NCBI RefSeq assembly: GCF_002982315.1
Contig: NZ_MWZD01000013.1
Location: 1-64,000 of the forward strand
DNA length: 64,000 nucleotides
From: Leucobacter massiliensis
Lineage (GTDB): Bacteria > Actinomycetota > Actinomycetes > Actinomycetales > Microbacteriaceae
Direction: 5' to 3'
Shown: positions 31,483 to 45,798 of the stretch, in pieces
Numbering within the stretch: the stretch's first letter is position 1
Layout: each line of letters begins with the position of its first letter
Notes under the pieces: generated by a model
Seen by the model: only the letters and a program-made list of their open reading frames with translations
Databases searched by the model: none
What the model was told of the DNA's origin: nothing
Translations under genes and position numbers: made by a program

Positions 31483-33504
31483 GTGCGTTATGTGCTCGCG
31501 ATCGCGGTGCTGGTGCTCTCCGGAGTCCTGCTCCTGCTCGGCATCGGCCAGCGCACTTTTCTCGCAGGACCCTCGGAGATCAGTTTCCCCGTGGACACGA
31601 AGTCTGAGGCCGGCTACGCCGTGATCGACGGCTCCGAGTTCGCGAAGGTGACCGGTCAGGCGAACGTCGTGGTGCGCGGCGAGCAGGCCTTCGTCGCGAC
31701 GGGCGCCACGCGCGATGTGCGCGGCTGGGTCGCCCCGTTCCTGCACGCCGATCTCACCGTGGACGCGAAGCAGCAGCGCTTGCTGAGCGCGCTCGTGGCG
31801 GCCGCGCCCGACGAGTCCGAGGCCGGGAACGGCGCGGAGGACGGGACCGCGGGTGCCGAGGAGGGCGGAGCCGCCCAGGGCGGCGACGCGGCCGGGGCGA
31901 CGCAGGAGCGGAAGCCGGTCGATCCCCGGGGCAGCGATCTGTGGCTCGAGGAGCGGTCGATCGATGACGCCGGCAGCGGCGCGGAGACCGGCACCCTCCG
32001 CGTTCCCGTTGCGCTCGCCGAGGGGGAATCGGTGCTGATCGCGGCGGACGGAGCGGCACCGGTGCCCAAGGACGTCACGCTCGTGTGGGTGCAGGACCAG
32101 AACACGCCCTGGGCGGGTCCGCTGCTCGCGGCCGGCGGCGTCCTCGCCGTGGTGGGTGCGGTGCTCTACCTGCTGGCGGTGGATCACGACCGTCGCGGTC
32201 TCGGACCGCGTCGCGGCCGTCGCGGCCCGCTGCAGGGCATCCGGAACATCTTCACGCCGCGCGGCCGTCGCGGCGGTGCCGCTGGTGCTCGTGAAGGGGA
32301 GGCCCCGGTGGTCCCGGAGGCCCCGGAGGCGGCGAGCGGGGGAACGCAGATGCGAGCTCTCGGAGCCGGCCGCCCGCTTCGCGCCTCCTCCGTGCGCGGT
32401 CGCGCCCGGGTCACCGCCCTGCCCGCGCTCGGCATCGTGGTGGCGCTCGGCCTGAGCGGCTGCTCGGCGAGCTACTGGCCGCAGTTCGGCGAGCAGGCCG
32501 AGGAGGAGCCTGCGCCGTCGCCCACGAGCTCCTCGGTGGCGCCGGTGCCCGTGAAGGACGCGCAGCTCGACCGCATCGTGCAGCGGGTCGCCGCCGTCGC
32601 GAACGAGGCCGACGACGAGCTGGATGCCGCTGTGCTGGAGGAGCGGTTCACGGGCGACGCGCTCGCGCAGCGCAGCGCCAACTACAAGATCAGGGCGGCG
32701 AAGCCGGACTACGGGATCGTCCCGCCGCGGCTCACCGACGAGGGACTCGACTACGAGCTCGTGCAGAGCACCGAGTCGTGGCCACGCACCCTGTTCGTGA
32801 CGGTCGCCTCGACCTCGGGCGCGACCGACGCCGCCGGCGATCCCGAACCCACGGAGGGCAAGGACAGCGAGACGGAGCCCGCTGCCGCGTCGCCGTCGCT
32901 CGCGCTGATCCTCACGCAGCAGTCGCCTCAGGAGAACTACCTCGTGTCCCGGGTGATCGCGCTGCGCGGCGGGATCTCCATGCCGCAGGCGGCTCCGGCA
33001 GAGGAGGGGACGGCGCTGCTCTCCAATGACCTCGAAACCCTCGTGCTTCCCCCGGGCGAGGTGGGCGCCGCCTTCGCCTCGGTGCTGCAGAACGGCGTGG
33101 ACGGCCCGGAGGCCGAGGACTTCGAGCTGAGCGACGAGTCGCTCGTCGAGAACTACGGCAAGGCGCGCGCCGAACAGGCGCAGCAGAAGTCTGACGCTGA
33201 CGGACAGGACCTCAAGTTCTCCGTCGCAGCGCGTCAGGGGGACGAGCCGCCCGTGGCGCTCTCGACGGGCGTCGGCGGAGCGCTGGTGGCCACGACCGTC
33301 ATCGAGGAGCAGATCGTCGAGGGCGGACGCTACAAGCCGCAGGCGCAGGACGCCGTGACGGCGCTCTCGGGTCTGGAGGGGGAGCAGGATCGCCTGGTGC
33401 AGGAGGTCGCGCACCAGCTGCTCTTCTTCGTGCCCAGCAAGTCGGACGGATCGAAGATCCAGCTGCTCGGCGTGACGAGCGAGCTGGTGGGAGTGAGGAA
33501 CTGA
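31483..33504 (+). CDS. Large membrane/extracytoplasmic protein, unknown
   Basis: 673 residues. A transmembrane helix at 3-23 is followed by an extracytoplasmic domain, a second helix (about 207-232), a basic cytoplasmic stretch, a third hydrophobic helix ending LGLSGCSASYWPQ (about 315-330), then a C-terminal domain of about 340 residues. The LSGC looks like a lipobox but is internal. I do not recognise the family. GTG at 31483 has AAGGAG five bases upstream; the thioredoxin-like gene follows two bases after the stop. Confidence 0.75.
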   Translation: MRYVLAIAVLVLSGVLLLLGIGQRTFLAGPSEISFPVDTKSEAGYAVIDGSEFAKVTGQANVVVRGEQAFVATGATRDVRGWVAPFLHADLTVDAKQQRLLSALVAAAPDESEAGNGAEDGTAGAEEGGAAQGGDAAGATQERKPVDPRGSDLWLEERSIDDAGSGAETGTLRVPVALAEGESVLIAADGAAPVPKDVTLVWVQDQNTPWAGPLLAAGGVLAVVGAVLYLLAVDHDRRGLGPRRGRRGPLQGIRNIFTPRGRRGGAAGAREGEAPVVPEAPEAASGGTQMRALGAGRPLRASSVRGRARVTALPALGIVVALGLSGCSASYWPQFGEQAEEEPAPSPTSSSVAPVPVKDAQLDRIVQRVAAVANEADDELDAAVLEERFTGDALAQRSANYKIRAAKPDYGIVPPRLTDEGLDYELVQSTESWPRTLFVTVASTSGATDAAGDPEPTEGKDSETEPAAASPSLALILTQQSPQENYLVSRVIALRGGISMPQAAPAEEGTALLSNDLETLVLPPGEVGAAFASVLQNGVDGPEAEDFELSDESLVENYGKARAEQAQQKSDADGQDLKFSVAARQGDEPPVALSTGVGGALVATTVIEEQIVEGGRYKPQAQDAVTALSGLEGEQDRLVQEVAHQLLFFVPSKSDGSKIQLLGVTSELVGVRN

Positions 33505-33506
33505 GG

Positions 33507-34502
33507 ATGAGTCAGCAGATGCCCGGGAGGATTCCCGGCGGCGGTGTCGATCTGAGTCACCTGGCGGCGCGTGCGCAGTCGGGGCAGCCCGCTCAGGCGG
33601 GTCAGCCGGCGGGGCCCGGCGGAGCACCCGGCGCAGCTGCGGGCGCATCCGCGCCGGGGGGTCAGACGGTCGAGGTCCCGGACCTGGTGCTCGACGTCAC
33701 CGACGCGTCTTTCGAGCAGATCGCGCAGCTCTCGGCCGTGGTGCCGGTCGTGTTCGATCTGTGGGCGGAGTGGTGCCAGCCGTGCAAGACGCTGAGCCCC
33801 GTGATTGAGCGGGTGACGCGCGACTTCGGCGGGCGGGTGCTGCTGGCCAAGGTCGACGTCGACGCGAACCCGGGCCTCGCGCAGGCGTTCCAGGCCCAGT
33901 CGATCCCCACGGTGGTCGCGCTCGTGGGGGGCCGTCCCGTGCCGCTCTTCCAGGGCGCGGTGCCCGAGGCGCAGGTCCGCGAGGTCTTCGGGCAGCTCGT
34001 CCAGCTGGCCGAGCAGCAGGGCGTGGTGGGCCGTGTCTCGGCCCCCGGCGCGGGCGAGGGGCCGGCGGAGCCGCCCGCCGAGCCCGCGATCCCGCCCGCG
34101 CACCTCGCCGCCGTCGAGGCTGCCGAGCGCGGAGACTACGACGCCGCCGTCACCGAGTGGGAGGCGGTGCTCGCCAAGGCTCCCGCCGATGCCGAGGCGC
34201 GTGCGGCGCTGGTGCAGGTGAAGCTGCTGCAGCGGCTGCAGGGACGCACCGCCGAGGAGATCCGAGCGGCGGCTGCGGCCGATCCCGCCGATGCCGAGGC
34301 GCAGATGCGCGTCGCCGATCTCGACGTTTCGGGCGGGCACGTCGAGGACGCCTTCCTGCGACTGCTCGACCTCTTCGCGGCGAGCGACGCGGAGGCGCGC
34401 GGGCCGGTCCGCGAGCGACTGCTCGAACTGTTCGAGGTCGTGGGGGTCGCGGACCCGCGCGTCATCGCCGCTCGTGCCCGGCTCGCGAATCTGCTGTACT
34501 GA
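33507..34502 (+). CDS. Thioredoxin-TPR protein, YbbN/CnoX-like
   Basis: 331 residues. A Gln/Gly/Pro-rich N-terminal extension (about 60) precedes a thioredoxin domain with the WCQPCK active site and cis-Pro in SIPTVVAL. The C-terminal 130 residues are TPR-like helical repeats. This architecture matches CnoX/YbbN, a chaperone-redoxin that protects proteins under oxidative stress. Here the CxxC is intact, so it may be redox active. Confidence 0.9.
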   Translation: MSQQMPGRIPGGGVDLSHLAARAQSGQPAQAGQPAGPGGAPGAAAGASAPGGQTVEVPDLVLDVTDASFEQIAQLSAVVPVVFDLWAEWCQPCKTLSPVIERVTRDFGGRVLLAKVDVDANPGLAQAFQAQSIPTVVALVGGRPVPLFQGAVPEAQVREVFGQLVQLAEQQGVVGRVSAPGAGEGPAEPPAEPAIPPAHLAAVEAAERGDYDAAVTEWEAVLAKAPADAEARAALVQVKLLQRLQGRTAEEIRAAAAADPADAEAQMRVADLDVSGGHVEDAFLRLLDLFAASDAEARGPVRERLLELFEVVGVADPRVIAARARLANLLY

Positions 34503-34522
34503 GCGAGGGGATCGGGGGCGCG

Positions 34523-35887
34523 GTGCCTGAGGTCTCTGAGGCGGCGGGCGCGCGGCTCGCCGGAGGGCGCGTCTACCTCGATCACGCCGCCACCTCGCCG
34601 ATGCCCGAGCCCGTGCTCGCCGCATACGCCGAGGCGCTGCGCACGGTCGGCAATCCGGCTTCGACGCACGGGCACGGGCAGCGGGCGAGCGAGGTGCTCG
34701 AGGGAGCCCGGGAGCGTCTCGCCCGCGCGCTCGGCTGCGACCGCGCCGAGTTGATCCTGACCGGCGGCGGCACCGAGTCCATCAACGCTGCGCTGAAGGG
34801 GATGTTCTGGGCCGCGCGGCGGGCTGGCGCTGCGGCGGGCGCCGAGCGCACGGTGCTGCTCGTGGCGGAGGGGGAGCACCACGCGACCGTCGAGGCCGCT
34901 GAGTGGCTGCGCGATGAGCAGGGCGCCGAGCTGCGGTGGCTGCCGGTCGACGCGGAGGGGCGGCTGCATCCGGAGACGCTCGCGCTGGCCATCTCATCGG
35001 CCGGCGCGGAGCGGGTCGCGCTCGCCTCCTTCCTGTGGGCGAACAACGAGGTGGGCACGGTCAACGATGTCGCCGCGCTCTGCGCTGTGGCGCGCACTGC
35101 GGGAGTCGCCACCCACGTCGACGCGGTCTCGGCGCTGGGGCAGATCCCCGTCGGCTTCGCCGCGAGCGGGGCCGATGCGCTGAGCGTTTCCGCCCACAAG
35201 GTCGGCGGGCCCGTGGGCGTCGGCGCGCTGCTGCTCGGCAGGCGTGCCGCTGCCGAGGCACTGCTGCACGGCGGCTCGCAGCAGCGGGCCCGCTCTGGCA
35301 CGCAGGACGCGGCGGGGGCCGTGGCCTTCGCCGCGGCGCTCGATCTGGCTCTCGACGCGGCGGGGCGGCCGGATCCTGTGCGGGTCAGGCGCCTCGCGCG
35401 GCTGCGCGACCGGCTGATCGAGGGGGTGCGCGGGATCGACCCGGCGGCCGTGCTGCGGGGTGCCGATCCGGGATCGGAAGGCCGGGAGCCGGGATCGGAT
35501 GGCCGGGATTCGGGATCGGAAGGCCGGGAGCCGGGATCGGCAGGCCGCGATCCCGGTGCCGCGGACGCCCCCGGCGCCGCTGCGCAGCCCGTCCCGCAGC
35601 CCGCTCGGCTCCCCGGCAACGCGCACTTCACCTTCCCGGGATGCCAGGGCGACTCGCTCGTGTTCCTGCTCGATGCGGCCGGGATCTCCGTGTCGGTCGG
35701 ATCGGCTTGCCAGGCCGGCGTCGCGGAGGTCTCGCATGTGCTCCTGGCGATGGGCGTCCCCGAACGCGAGGCCGCGGGGGCGCTGCGCTTCACGCTCGGT
35801 CCGGAGACCCGGGAAGCGGACGTCGATGCGCTGCTCGCGGCGCTGCCCGGGGCGCTCGAGCGTGCCCGCGCCGCCGGACTCGCGTAA
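34523..35887 (+). CDS. Cysteine desulfurase (NifS/IscS type) with repeat insertion
   Basis: 454 residues, longer than the usual 380-400. [39 protein letters not shown] (PLP Lys) and GSACQAG (active Cys about 396) are present. About 40 extra residues of GSEGREP-type repeats, encoded by four 21-base units, sit just ahead of the Cys loop. GTG at 34523 has GGGGG upstream. The next gene is mnmA, so it probably supplies sulfur for tRNA 2-thiouridine and perhaps Fe-S clusters. Confidence 0.93.
   Translation: MPEVSEAAGARLAGGRVYLDHAATSPMPEPVLAAYAEALRTVGNPASTHGHGQRASEVLEGARERLARALGCDRAELILTGGGTESINAALKGMFWAARRAGAAAGAERTVLLVAEGEHHATVEAAEWLRDEQGAELRWLPVDAEGRLHPETLALAISSAGAERVALASFLWANNEVGTVNDVAALCAVARTAGVATHVDAVSALGQIPVGFAASGADALSVSAHKVGGPVGVGALLLGRRAAAEALLHGGSQQRARSGTQDAAGAVAFAAALDLALDAAGRPDPVRVRRLARLRDRLIEGVRGIDPAAVLRGADPGSEGREPGSDGRDSGSEGREPGSAGRDPGAADAPGAAAQPVPQPARLPGNAHFTFPGCQGDSLVFLLDAAGISVSVGSACQAGVAEVSHVLLAMGVPEREAAGALRFTLGPETREADVDALLAALPGALERARAAGLA
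35468..35551 (+). repeat. Four 21-base tandem units inside the cysteine desulfurase gene
   Basis: Four contiguous units of the type CCGGGATCGGAAGGCCGGGA plus one base, in frame, each encoding seven residues. They differ at one to three positions. Confidence 0.9.
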
Positions 35888-35897
35888 ACTGTCCCGG

Positions 35898-40208
<4,311 letters not shown>

Positions 40209-40284
40209 GATGGTGGGGTTCGCCGCGGCCGCACAGCGGTCGCCGGCGCCGACTTTCCCACTCCCGACGTCTTGATGGAGCAGC

Positions 40285-40620
40285 ATGCCTGACACCCCTG
40301 CGGCGAACCGCGCCGCGGCGAGCGGAGAGATCACGGTCGAGACCGTGCAGCATCTCGCCGGACTCGCCCGGATCGCACTGAGCGACGCCGAGCTCACGTC
40401 GCTCACCACCGAACTCGACTCGATCCTCGCGAACATCGCGAAGGTGGGCGAGGTCGCCGGAGCCGATGTGCCCGCCACGAGCCACCCGATCCCGCTGAGC
40501 AACGTCACCCGGCCCGATGAGGTCGCCGACGTGCTCACCCGCGAGGAAGCCCTGGCGAACGCGCCGGAGGCGTCGGACGGCATGTTCCGGGTGTCCTCGA
40601 TCCTCGGCGAAGAGCAGTAG
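40285..40620 (+). CDS. gatC: Glutamyl/aspartyl-tRNA amidotransferase subunit C
   Basis: 111 residues; VQHLAGLARIALSDAEL and the late SILGEEQ are typical of GatC, which stabilises GatA on GatB. First gene of gatCAB; ATG has GGAG four bases upstream. Confidence 0.96.
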   Translation: MPDTPAANRAAASGEITVETVQHLAGLARIALSDAELTSLTTELDSILANIAKVGEVAGADVPATSHPIPLSNVTRPDEVADVLTREEALANAPEASDGMFRVSSILGEEQ

Positions 40621-40632
40621 GGGGCCGCGCAG

Positions 40633-42168
40633 ATGAGTGATCTGATCCGCCTCACCGCGGCCGAGCTGGCCGCGAAGCTGAGCTCGGGAGAGGTGTCCTC
40701 CGAGGAGGTCACCCGCGCCCACCTCGACCGCATCGCAGCGGTGGACGAGGAGCTGAACGCCTTCCTCGCCACCGACGCCGATGCCTCGCTGGCCGCAGCC
40801 CGCGCTCTCGACGCCCGGCGCGCCGCCGGCGAGCAGCTCGGAGCGCTCGCGGGCGTGCCGCTCGCGATCAAGGACGTGCTCGTCACCACCGACATGCCCT
40901 CCACTTCGGGGTCGAAGATCCTCGAGGGATACCGCTCGCCCTACGACGCGACCGCGGTGGCGAAGGCTCGTGCCGCCGGCCTCGTGAACATCGGCAAGAC
41001 CAACATGGACGAGTTCGCGATGGGCTCCTCCACCGAGAACTCCGCCTACGGCCCGACCCGCAACCCGTGGGCGACCGACCGCGTCCCCGGCGGCTCCGGC
41101 GGCGGCTCCGCCGCGGCCGTCGCCGCCTTCGAGGCCCCGCTCGCCCTCGGCAGCGACACCGGCGGCTCGATCCGCCAGCCCGCGGGTCTCACGGGCACGG
41201 TCGGCGCGAAGCCCACCTACGGCGGCGTCAGTCGCTATGGCGCCATCGCGCTCGCCTCCTCGCTCGACCAGATCGGCCCCTGCGCGCGCACCGTGCTCGA
41301 CACGGCGCTGCTGCACGACGTCATCGCGGGCCACGACCGGCACGACTCCACCTCCCTCGACCACGCCTGGCCCTCGATGGCCGAGGCCGCACGCGCCGGC
41401 GTCGATCCCGCAAGCCTCAAGGGTCTGCGCGTCGGCGTCGTGAAGCAGCTCATGGTCGACGGGCTGCAGGCCGGGGTCAAGGCTCGCTTCGACGAGGCGC
41501 TCGCGCTGCTCACCGCGCAGGGCGCCGAGATCGTGGAGATCGACGCGCCGCACTTCGAGTACGCGGTCGCCGCCTACTACCTGATCCTGCCCGCCGAGGC
41601 GTCCAGCAACCTCGCGAAGTACGACTCGGTGCGCTTCGGCCTGCGCGTCACCCCCGAGGGTGGTGGCACCGTCGAGGGCGTCATGAGCGAGACCCGCGCT
41701 GCGGGCTTCGGCGCCGAGGTGAAGCGCCGCATCATCCTCGGCACCTACGCGCTCTCCGCCGGCTACTACGACGCCTACTACGGCAGCGCCCAGAAGGTCC
41801 GCACGCTCATCCAGCGCGACTTCGCGGCCGCCTTCGCGCAGGTCGACGTGATCGCCTCGCCGACCGAGCCGACGACCGCCTGGAAACTCGGTGCGCACGG
41901 CGGCGACCCCCTCACCGACTACCTCAACGATGCGACCACGATCCCCGCGAACCTGGCCGGGATCCCCGGCCTCAGCCTTCCCGTGGGCACCGCGAGCGAG
42001 GACGGGCTCCCCGTCGGCCTGCAGCTCATGGCCCCCGCATTCGAGGACGCCCGGCTCTACCGCGCCGGCGCGGCGATCGAGAGCCTCATCACGGCGCGCG
42101 ACGGCAAGCCGTTCTGGGCGCAGGCCCCCTCCCTTGCAGGTGCATCGACCGGAGAGGCGACGAACTGA
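40633..42168 (+). CDS. gatA: Glutamyl/aspartyl-tRNA amidotransferase subunit A
   Basis: 511 residues of the amidase-signature family. IKDVL holds the catalytic Lys, and [29 protein letters not shown] spans the cis-Ser and nucleophile Ser region. It releases ammonia from Gln for transamidation of mischarged Glu-tRNA(Gln) and Asp-tRNA(Asn). The stop overlaps the gatB start (TGATG). Confidence 0.97.
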   Translation: MSDLIRLTAAELAAKLSSGEVSSEEVTRAHLDRIAAVDEELNAFLATDADASLAAARALDARRAAGEQLGALAGVPLAIKDVLVTTDMPSTSGSKILEGYRSPYDATAVAKARAAGLVNIGKTNMDEFAMGSSTENSAYGPTRNPWATDRVPGGSGGGSAAAVAAFEAPLALGSDTGGSIRQPAGLTGTVGAKPTYGGVSRYGAIALASSLDQIGPCARTVLDTALLHDVIAGHDRHDSTSLDHAWPSMAEAARAGVDPASLKGLRVGVVKQLMVDGLQAGVKARFDEALALLTAQGAEIVEIDAPHFEYAVAAYYLILPAEASSNLAKYDSVRFGLRVTPEGGGTVEGVMSETRAAGFGAEVKRRIILGTYALSAGYYDAYYGSAQKVRTLIQRDFAAAFAQVDVIASPTEPTTAWKLGAHGGDPLTDYLNDATTIPANLAGIPGLSLPVGTASEDGLPVGLQLMAPAFEDARLYRAGAAIESLITARDGKPFWAQAPSLAGASTGEATN

Positions 42169-43691
42169 TGGCCAAGACGAAGCTGATGGACTTCGACCGA
42201 GCGCTCGAGCTCTTCGAACCGGTCATCGGGCTCGAGGTGCACGTGGAGCTCAACACGAAGACGAAGATGTTCTCCTCGGCGCCCAACACCTTCGGCGCCG
42301 AGCCGAACACCAACCTCACGCCCGTGTGCCTCGGGCTGCCCGGCTCCCTGCCCGTGGTCAACGAGCAGGCCGTGCGTTACTCGCTCAGCCTCGGCCTCGC
42401 GCTCGGCTGCGAGATCGCCGAGGTGTCGGGCTTCGCGCGGAAGAACTACTTCTACCCCGACATGGCGAAGAACTACCAGATCTCGCAGTACGACGACCCC
42501 ATCGCCTTCGACGGCTCGGTCGAAGTGGAGCTCGCCTCGGGGCGCGTCGTGCACGTCCCGATCGAGCGCGCGCACATGGAGGAGGACGCGGGCAAGCTCA
42601 CCCACGTCGGCGGATCGACGGGCCGCATCCAGGGCGCCGAGTATTCCCTCGTCGACTACAACCGCGCCGGCGTGCCGCTCGTGGAGATCGTCACCCGCCC
42701 CGTCTTCGGCGGCGAGGCCGACACCCCCGAGATCGCGGCCGCCTACGTCGCCACCATCCGCGACATCGTCATCGCGCTCGGCATCTCCGACGCGCGCATG
42801 GAGCGCGGCAATCTGCGCTGCGACGCCAACGTCTCCCTGCGCCCCCGCGGCAACGAGGACGCCGGCATGAGCGTGCTCGGCACCCGCACCGAGACGAAGA
42901 ACGTGAACTCGCTGCGCTCGGTCGAGCGCGCCGTGCGCTTCGAGATCCAGCGCCAGGCGCAGATCCTCGCCGACGGCGGCACGATCACCCAGGAGACGCG
43001 GCACTGGCACGAGGACACCGGCGAGACCTCGCCCGGCCGCCCCAAGAGCGACGCCGACGACTACCGCTACTTCCCGGAGCCCGACCTCGCCCCGCTCACA
43101 CCCTCGCGGGAGCTCATCGAGGAGCTGCGCGCCGCGCTGCCCGAGCACCCGACCCTGCGCCGCCGCAGGCTGCGCGAGGAGTGGGGCTTCTCGGCCCTGG
43201 AGTTCCAGGACGTCGTCAACGCGGGCCTCACCGAGCTCATCGAGGCGACCGTGGGCGAGGGCGTGCCGCCGCAGACGGCGCGCAAGTGGTGGACGGGGGA
43301 GATCGCCCGCATCGCGAACGAGCGCTCCGCGGCGCCCGCCGAGCTGATCACCCCCGCCCAGGTGGCCTCCGTCGTCGAGCTCGTGGACGCGGGCACCCTC
43401 AACGACAAGCTCGCGCGCCAGGTCATCGCAGGCATCATCGACGGTGAGGGCACTGCGGCCGAGATCGTGGAGGCCCGCGGCCTCGCGATCGTCTCGGACG
43501 ACGGCGCCCTCATCGCCGCCGTCGACGCGGCGCTCGCCGAGCAGCCCGAGGTGCTCGCGAAGATCCGCGACGGCAAGGTGCAGGCCGCCGGCGCCATCAT
43601 CGGTGCGGTGATGAAGGCCATGCGCGGCCAGGCGGACGCCGCCCGCGTGCGCGAGCTGGTGCTCGAGCGGGCCGGCTCCGCCGAGGGCTGA
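42168..43691 (+). CDS. gatB: Glutamyl/aspartyl-tRNA amidotransferase subunit B
   Basis: 507 residues. [12 protein letters not shown] at the start, [14 protein letters not shown], the [10 protein letters not shown] segment and the C-terminal YqeY-like tail are all present. It binds the mischarged tRNA and ATP. Two hairpin terminators follow, closing gatCAB. Confidence 0.98.
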   Translation: MAKTKLMDFDRALELFEPVIGLEVHVELNTKTKMFSSAPNTFGAEPNTNLTPVCLGLPGSLPVVNEQAVRYSLSLGLALGCEIAEVSGFARKNYFYPDMAKNYQISQYDDPIAFDGSVEVELASGRVVHVPIERAHMEEDAGKLTHVGGSTGRIQGAEYSLVDYNRAGVPLVEIVTRPVFGGEADTPEIAAAYVATIRDIVIALGISDARMERGNLRCDANVSLRPRGNEDAGMSVLGTRTETKNVNSLRSVERAVRFEIQRQAQILADGGTITQETRHWHEDTGETSPGRPKSDADDYRYFPEPDLAPLTPSRELIEELRAALPEHPTLRRRRLREEWGFSALEFQDVVNAGLTELIEATVGEGVPPQTARKWWTGEIARIANERSAAPAELITPAQVASVVELVDAGTLNDKLARQVIAGIIDGEGTAAEIVEARGLAIVSDDGALIAAVDAALAEQPEVLAKIRDGKVQAAGAIIGAVMKAMRGQADAARVRELVLERAGSAEG

Positions 43692-43706
43692 GCCTCACCC
43701 CGGGGT

Positions 43707-43744
43707 CAGGGCCCGGCGCGCGGACACCCGCGAGCCGGGCCCTG
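43707..43744 (+). terminator. Terminator after gatB
   Basis: An 11-bp outer stem (CAGGGCCCGGC with its complement) encloses a further CGCGG/CCGCG stem. It lies between convergent genes and could act both ways. Confidence 0.75.
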
Positions 43745-43755
43745 CCCGTGGAAGC

Positions 43756-43777
43756 CTCGCGGACCGGGGTCCGCGAG
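43756..43777. terminator. Second hairpin between convergent gatB and the deacetylase gene
   Basis: CTCGCGGAC and GTCCGCGAG form a 9-bp stem with a 4-base loop. No clear T-run on either side. Confidence 0.45.
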
Positions 43778-43856
43778 AGGCGCCGAATCGCAGGGAGCTC
43801 TCCGATCAGAAGAGCGGCGGAAAGAGCCGCCCGCGACGCCCCTTGCCGGCGGAGCT

Positions 43857-44762
43857 TCAGCCGGGGTGAATACGGGGCATCGGGCGAGGTGGCAGCCCGG
43901 TTCGCATTGTGTGCGTGGCGATCTCATCGAGCGCGGCGACCCACACATCCGGTAGCTCCGTGACCTGGCGTACGAGGGTCTCCAACGCGGCTGCGCGCCC
44001 GGGGCGCCCCGAGAGGAACGGGTGGTTGGTGAGCACCCAGCAACCTCCGAAGCGGCGCATGCCTTCGAGCTCCGCATGCCACAGAGCGACCGCATGCTCT
44101 GGGGTCTGGATGGGCCCCAGCTCGGCGACGCCGGGAATGAAGCAGTACTGCTCCCAATCGTCGAGCGCCCAGTGGATGGGGATCTCCACGAGTCGGCCGG
44201 TGGCGGATTCCCCAGCCTCTCTGCCCGAGTCGATGCCCTCTTCGCCACCCGTGCAGTCGAGATGATACGGGAGATCGTCATCCATCAGGCTGGAGTCGTA
44301 GAGGAATCCGCGCTCCGCCAGCAGCGCGGGCATCTCCCAGGACAGATCCCACATCGGTGCGCGATACCCCAGTGGCCGTGCGCCGGTGAGGCGCTCGAGG
44401 GCATCGCTTCCGCGATCGAGCTGATCCGCCTGCTCGGCGAGGGTGAGACCGGCCGGTTTCACGTGGTCGTAGCCGTGGTGGGCGACTTCGTGCCCAGCCG
44501 CCGCGATGTCTCGCACGGTCCCGGGGTGCAGATCGGCGGTGTACCCCGGCACGAAGAAGGTTCCGCGCACCCCGCAGTGGTCGAGTACCTCGAGCAGTCG
44601 TCGCACGCCCACCCGCGGCCCGTAGGCCTGGTGGGTCATGGTGCTGAGGCTGCGCGCAGTGGCGGGATCGGCGGCGAGTGCAGCGGACTCGCCATCGACG
44701 TCGAAGGAGAATGCGGCGGCGCACCGCGCGCCGTTCGGCCAGCTCAGCATGGGTGCAGCCAT
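43857..44762 (-). CDS. NodB-family deacetylase, PuuE/PgdA-like
   Basis: 301 residues. SFDVDGE (D21, D23) and HHGYDH (H96, H100) are the metal and catalytic motifs of carbohydrate esterase family 4. The form resembles the PuuE allantoinase and HpPgdA branch rather than secreted chitin or peptidoglycan deacetylases, and no signal peptide is visible. Clustered with a ureohydrolase, a permease and a PucR regulator, it more likely hydrolyses a small cyclic amide or ureide inside the cell. Last gene of the minus-strand cluster. Confidence 0.85.
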   Translation of the reverse strand: MAAPMLSWPNGARCAAAFSFDVDGESAALAADPATARSLSTMTHQAYGPRVGVRRLLEVLDHCGVRGTFFVPGYTADLHPGTVRDIAAAGHEVAHHGYDHVKPAGLTLAEQADQLDRGSDALERLTGARPLGYRAPMWDLSWEMPALLAERGFLYDSSLMDDDLPYHLDCTGGEEGIDSGREAGESATGRLVEIPIHWALDDWEQYCFIPGVAELGPIQTPEHAVALWHAELEGMRRFGGCWVLTNHPFLSGRPGRAAALETLVRQVTELPDVWVAALDEIATHTMRTGLPPRPMPRIHPG

Positions 44763-44769
44763 CCTCGCA

Positions 44770-45720
44770 TCACCGCCGCTGCTCGCTCATGATCGATACG
44801 AGGTCGTAGGCGCAGTGGGCCGCAGCAACCGCGGTGATGCTCGCGTGGTCGTAGGGCGGAGAGACCTCCACGACGTCCGCTCCGACGAGCCGCTTGCCGC
44901 GCAGCCCGCGCAGCAGCTCCAGCAGCTCCCGGCTGGTGAGCCCTCCGGCCTCCGGCGTGCCGGTCCCGGGCGCGTGCGCGGGATCGAGCACATCGATGTC
45001 GATCGAAATGTAGAGCGGGGCATCGCCCACCCGCTCGTGGATGCGCTGAATGAGGTCGCGGAAGGGCGTGGTGTGGAATTCCCGCGCGTGCACGATGGTG
45101 AACCCCAGCTCCGCATCGTCGCGCAGGTCGTCCGCGCTGTAGAGGGAGCCGCGGATGCCGACATGCGCAGAGTGCTCTTTGATCAGGAGCCCCTCCTCGA
45201 TGGCGCGACGGAACGGCGTGCCGTGCGTGACAGGGGTGTCGAAGTAGGTCCCCCAGGTGTCGAGGTGGGCGTCGAAGTGCACGAGCGCGAGAGGCCCGTG
45301 CTCGCGGTGCAGGGCGCGCAGCGAGGCGAGGGCGATCGTATGATCGCCGCCGAGCAGCAGCACAGGCCGCCCGCCGCTGGCGAGTTCCGAGACACCGGCC
45401 TCGATCTGGTCGAGCGCTGTGGTGATGTCGAAGGGCGAGCAGTCGATATCTCCCGCGTCGACCACCTGCACGCGAGAGAAGGGGGCCACCTCCAGCGCCG
45501 GATTGAAGGGGCGCAGGAGTCGAGAAGCCTCGCGGATGGCGCCGGGGCCGAAGCGGGCGCCGGGTCGGAAGGTCACTCCGGTGTCGAAGGGGACGCCGAC
45601 CACGGCAATGTCGTGGTCGGGTACGTCGCTGCGGCGGGGCAGCCGGGCGAAGGTGGTGAATCCCGCGTAGCGCGGTGAGACCTGACCGTCGATCGGCGGG
45701 ACCGGCGGGTGCGTGTTCAT
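44770..45720 (-). CDS. Agmatinase-type ureohydrolase
   Basis: 316 residues. GGDHTI, DAHLDTW and SIDIDVLDPAHAPGTGTPE hold the His and Asp ligands of the two Mn ions in the arginase/agmatinase superfamily. The SpeB-like form hydrolyses a guanidino group to give urea. Substrates could be agmatine, guanidinobutyrate or guanidinopropionate; sequence alone does not decide. ATG at 45720 has AGGAG six bases upstream. Confidence 0.92.
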   Translation of the reverse strand: MNTHPPVPPIDGQVSPRYAGFTTFARLPRRSDVPDHDIAVVGVPFDTGVTFRPGARFGPGAIREASRLLRPFNPALEVAPFSRVQVVDAGDIDCSPFDITTALDQIEAGVSELASGGRPVLLLGGDHTIALASLRALHREHGPLALVHFDAHLDTWGTYFDTPVTHGTPFRRAIEEGLLIKEHSAHVGIRGSLYSADDLRDDAELGFTIVHAREFHTTPFRDLIQRIHERVGDAPLYISIDIDVLDPAHAPGTGTPEAGGLTSRELLELLRGLRGKRLVGADVVEVSPPYDHASITAVAAAHCAYDLVSIMSEQRR

Positions 45721-45798
45721 CGGAGACTCCTTTGCGGTGGTGGGTATGACGAGACTGCGAGCGGGGCGCGGGGCGCGGAGCTCGTCCGCTGCGGCGGA

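Noticed and set aside
29186-31624. Long open frame antisense to the coiled-coil gene
   Set aside because: Repetitive high-GC coding DNA leaves antisense frames open; the product is a Leu/Arg/Gly low-complexity chain without domains.
41067-42167. Arg-rich frame within gatA that extends gatB upstream
   Set aside because: It is a frame shadow; GatB homology starts at the ATG at 42168.
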